Assembly: GCA_021770755.1 (NCBI GenBank)
Contig: JAETQI010000039.1
Coordinates: forward strand, 1 to 42,708
Source of the DNA: Lachnospiraceae bacterium
GTDB taxonomy: Bacteria; Bacillota; Clostridia; Lachnospirales; Lachnospiraceae
DNA: 42,708 nucleotides
Direction: 5' to 3'
Both the position numbers and the translations under genes were made by a program. Of the stretch, positions 42,474 through 42,708 are shown one piece after another. How positions within the stretch are numbered: position 1 is the first letter of the stretch; each line of letters starts with the position of its first letter. The notes beneath the pieces were generated by a model, which was not told where the DNA came from, did no database searches, and saw only the letters and a list, made by a program, of their open reading frames with translations.

Positions 42474-42708
42474 ATCTTTAAAAAAATAAAGGTGATAGTC
42501 AATAATTGTGTTGGTGTTACCTTAAAGTATTACTAACTTATAGTTCCGAACATCATTTACACTATGCCAGTAACAGTTTTGACTGACTGTGAACAAGGAT
42601 GAAAATAACATATCCTTTAGATTATCTGCACATCGGAAAGCAATAGAAAACAAAGCATTATAGCGGTTGATATACTTTGTAGCAACTCCATGATAATGAC
42701 TATAGGTC

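Overview
The window looks like the chromosome of a Gram-positive anaerobe of the class Clostridia, most likely a Lachnospiraceae gut commensal. The basis is the gene content (a SGNH hydrolase/DUF4358/MBOAT/DHHW surface O-acetylation operon, YhaM, MutS2, an RlmCD-type methyltransferase, AgrC/AgrA-type regulators), strong AGGAGG-type ribosome binding sites, and frequent TTG and GTG starts. No rRNA, tRNA, CRISPR array, integrase or complete insertion sequence was recognised.

Left part (1-9918): the end of a surface-polysaccharide locus. Two GT2 glycosyltransferases and a GtrII-like membrane protein are followed by a 156-bp MITE-like element. Next comes a striking 1296-residue protein that joins four enzyme domains: hexapeptide acyltransferase, NAD-dependent epimerase, 2x[4Fe-4S]/FrhB, and polysaccharide pyruvyl transferase. 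A two-gene AAA ATPase plus PD-(D/E)XK-like module then sits between two 34-bp direct repeats (33 of 34 identical). The repeats are copies of the 3' end of the fusion gene, which marks a scar of insertion or replacement.

Core (9919-33246): conserved chromosome with dense operons. On the minus strand are mutS2, an OmpR-type regulator and its kinase, preceded by the four-gene O-acetylation operon. On the plus strand are a membrane-anchored HtrA-like pseudoprotease, yhaM, an RlmCD-type rRNA methyltransferase (its 3' end overlaps an antiparallel PD-(D/E)XK-like gene), a small exported protein, an ArsB/NhaD-type transporter and a cytidylate-kinase-like protein. A sensory operon follows: MCP, AgrC-like kinase, LytTR regulator and an OmpR regulator with a shortened receiver. 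Last is a three-gene ABC-2 exporter behind a roughly 320-nt leader that has a promoter, a small upstream ORF, GEMM-like hairpins and an intrinsic terminator.

Right part (33247-42708): AT-rich accessory DNA. A 4-TM membrane protein and an 849-residue gluzincin-like protein (HEIAH plus a downstream ExxxD) precede a 70-residue acidic peptide. The peptide gene has a 58-nt, fully paired hairpin in its 5' region and a strong terminator behind it. I consider this the best candidate for an undescribed system, together with the ATPase/nuclease module. Beyond it lie decayed genes (a Fic-like remnant and a J-domain remnant), two more copies of the MITE-like element, and a group of secreted proteins with DxDGNG-type calcium loops, one of them frameshifted. 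The last 600 bases hold only fragments.
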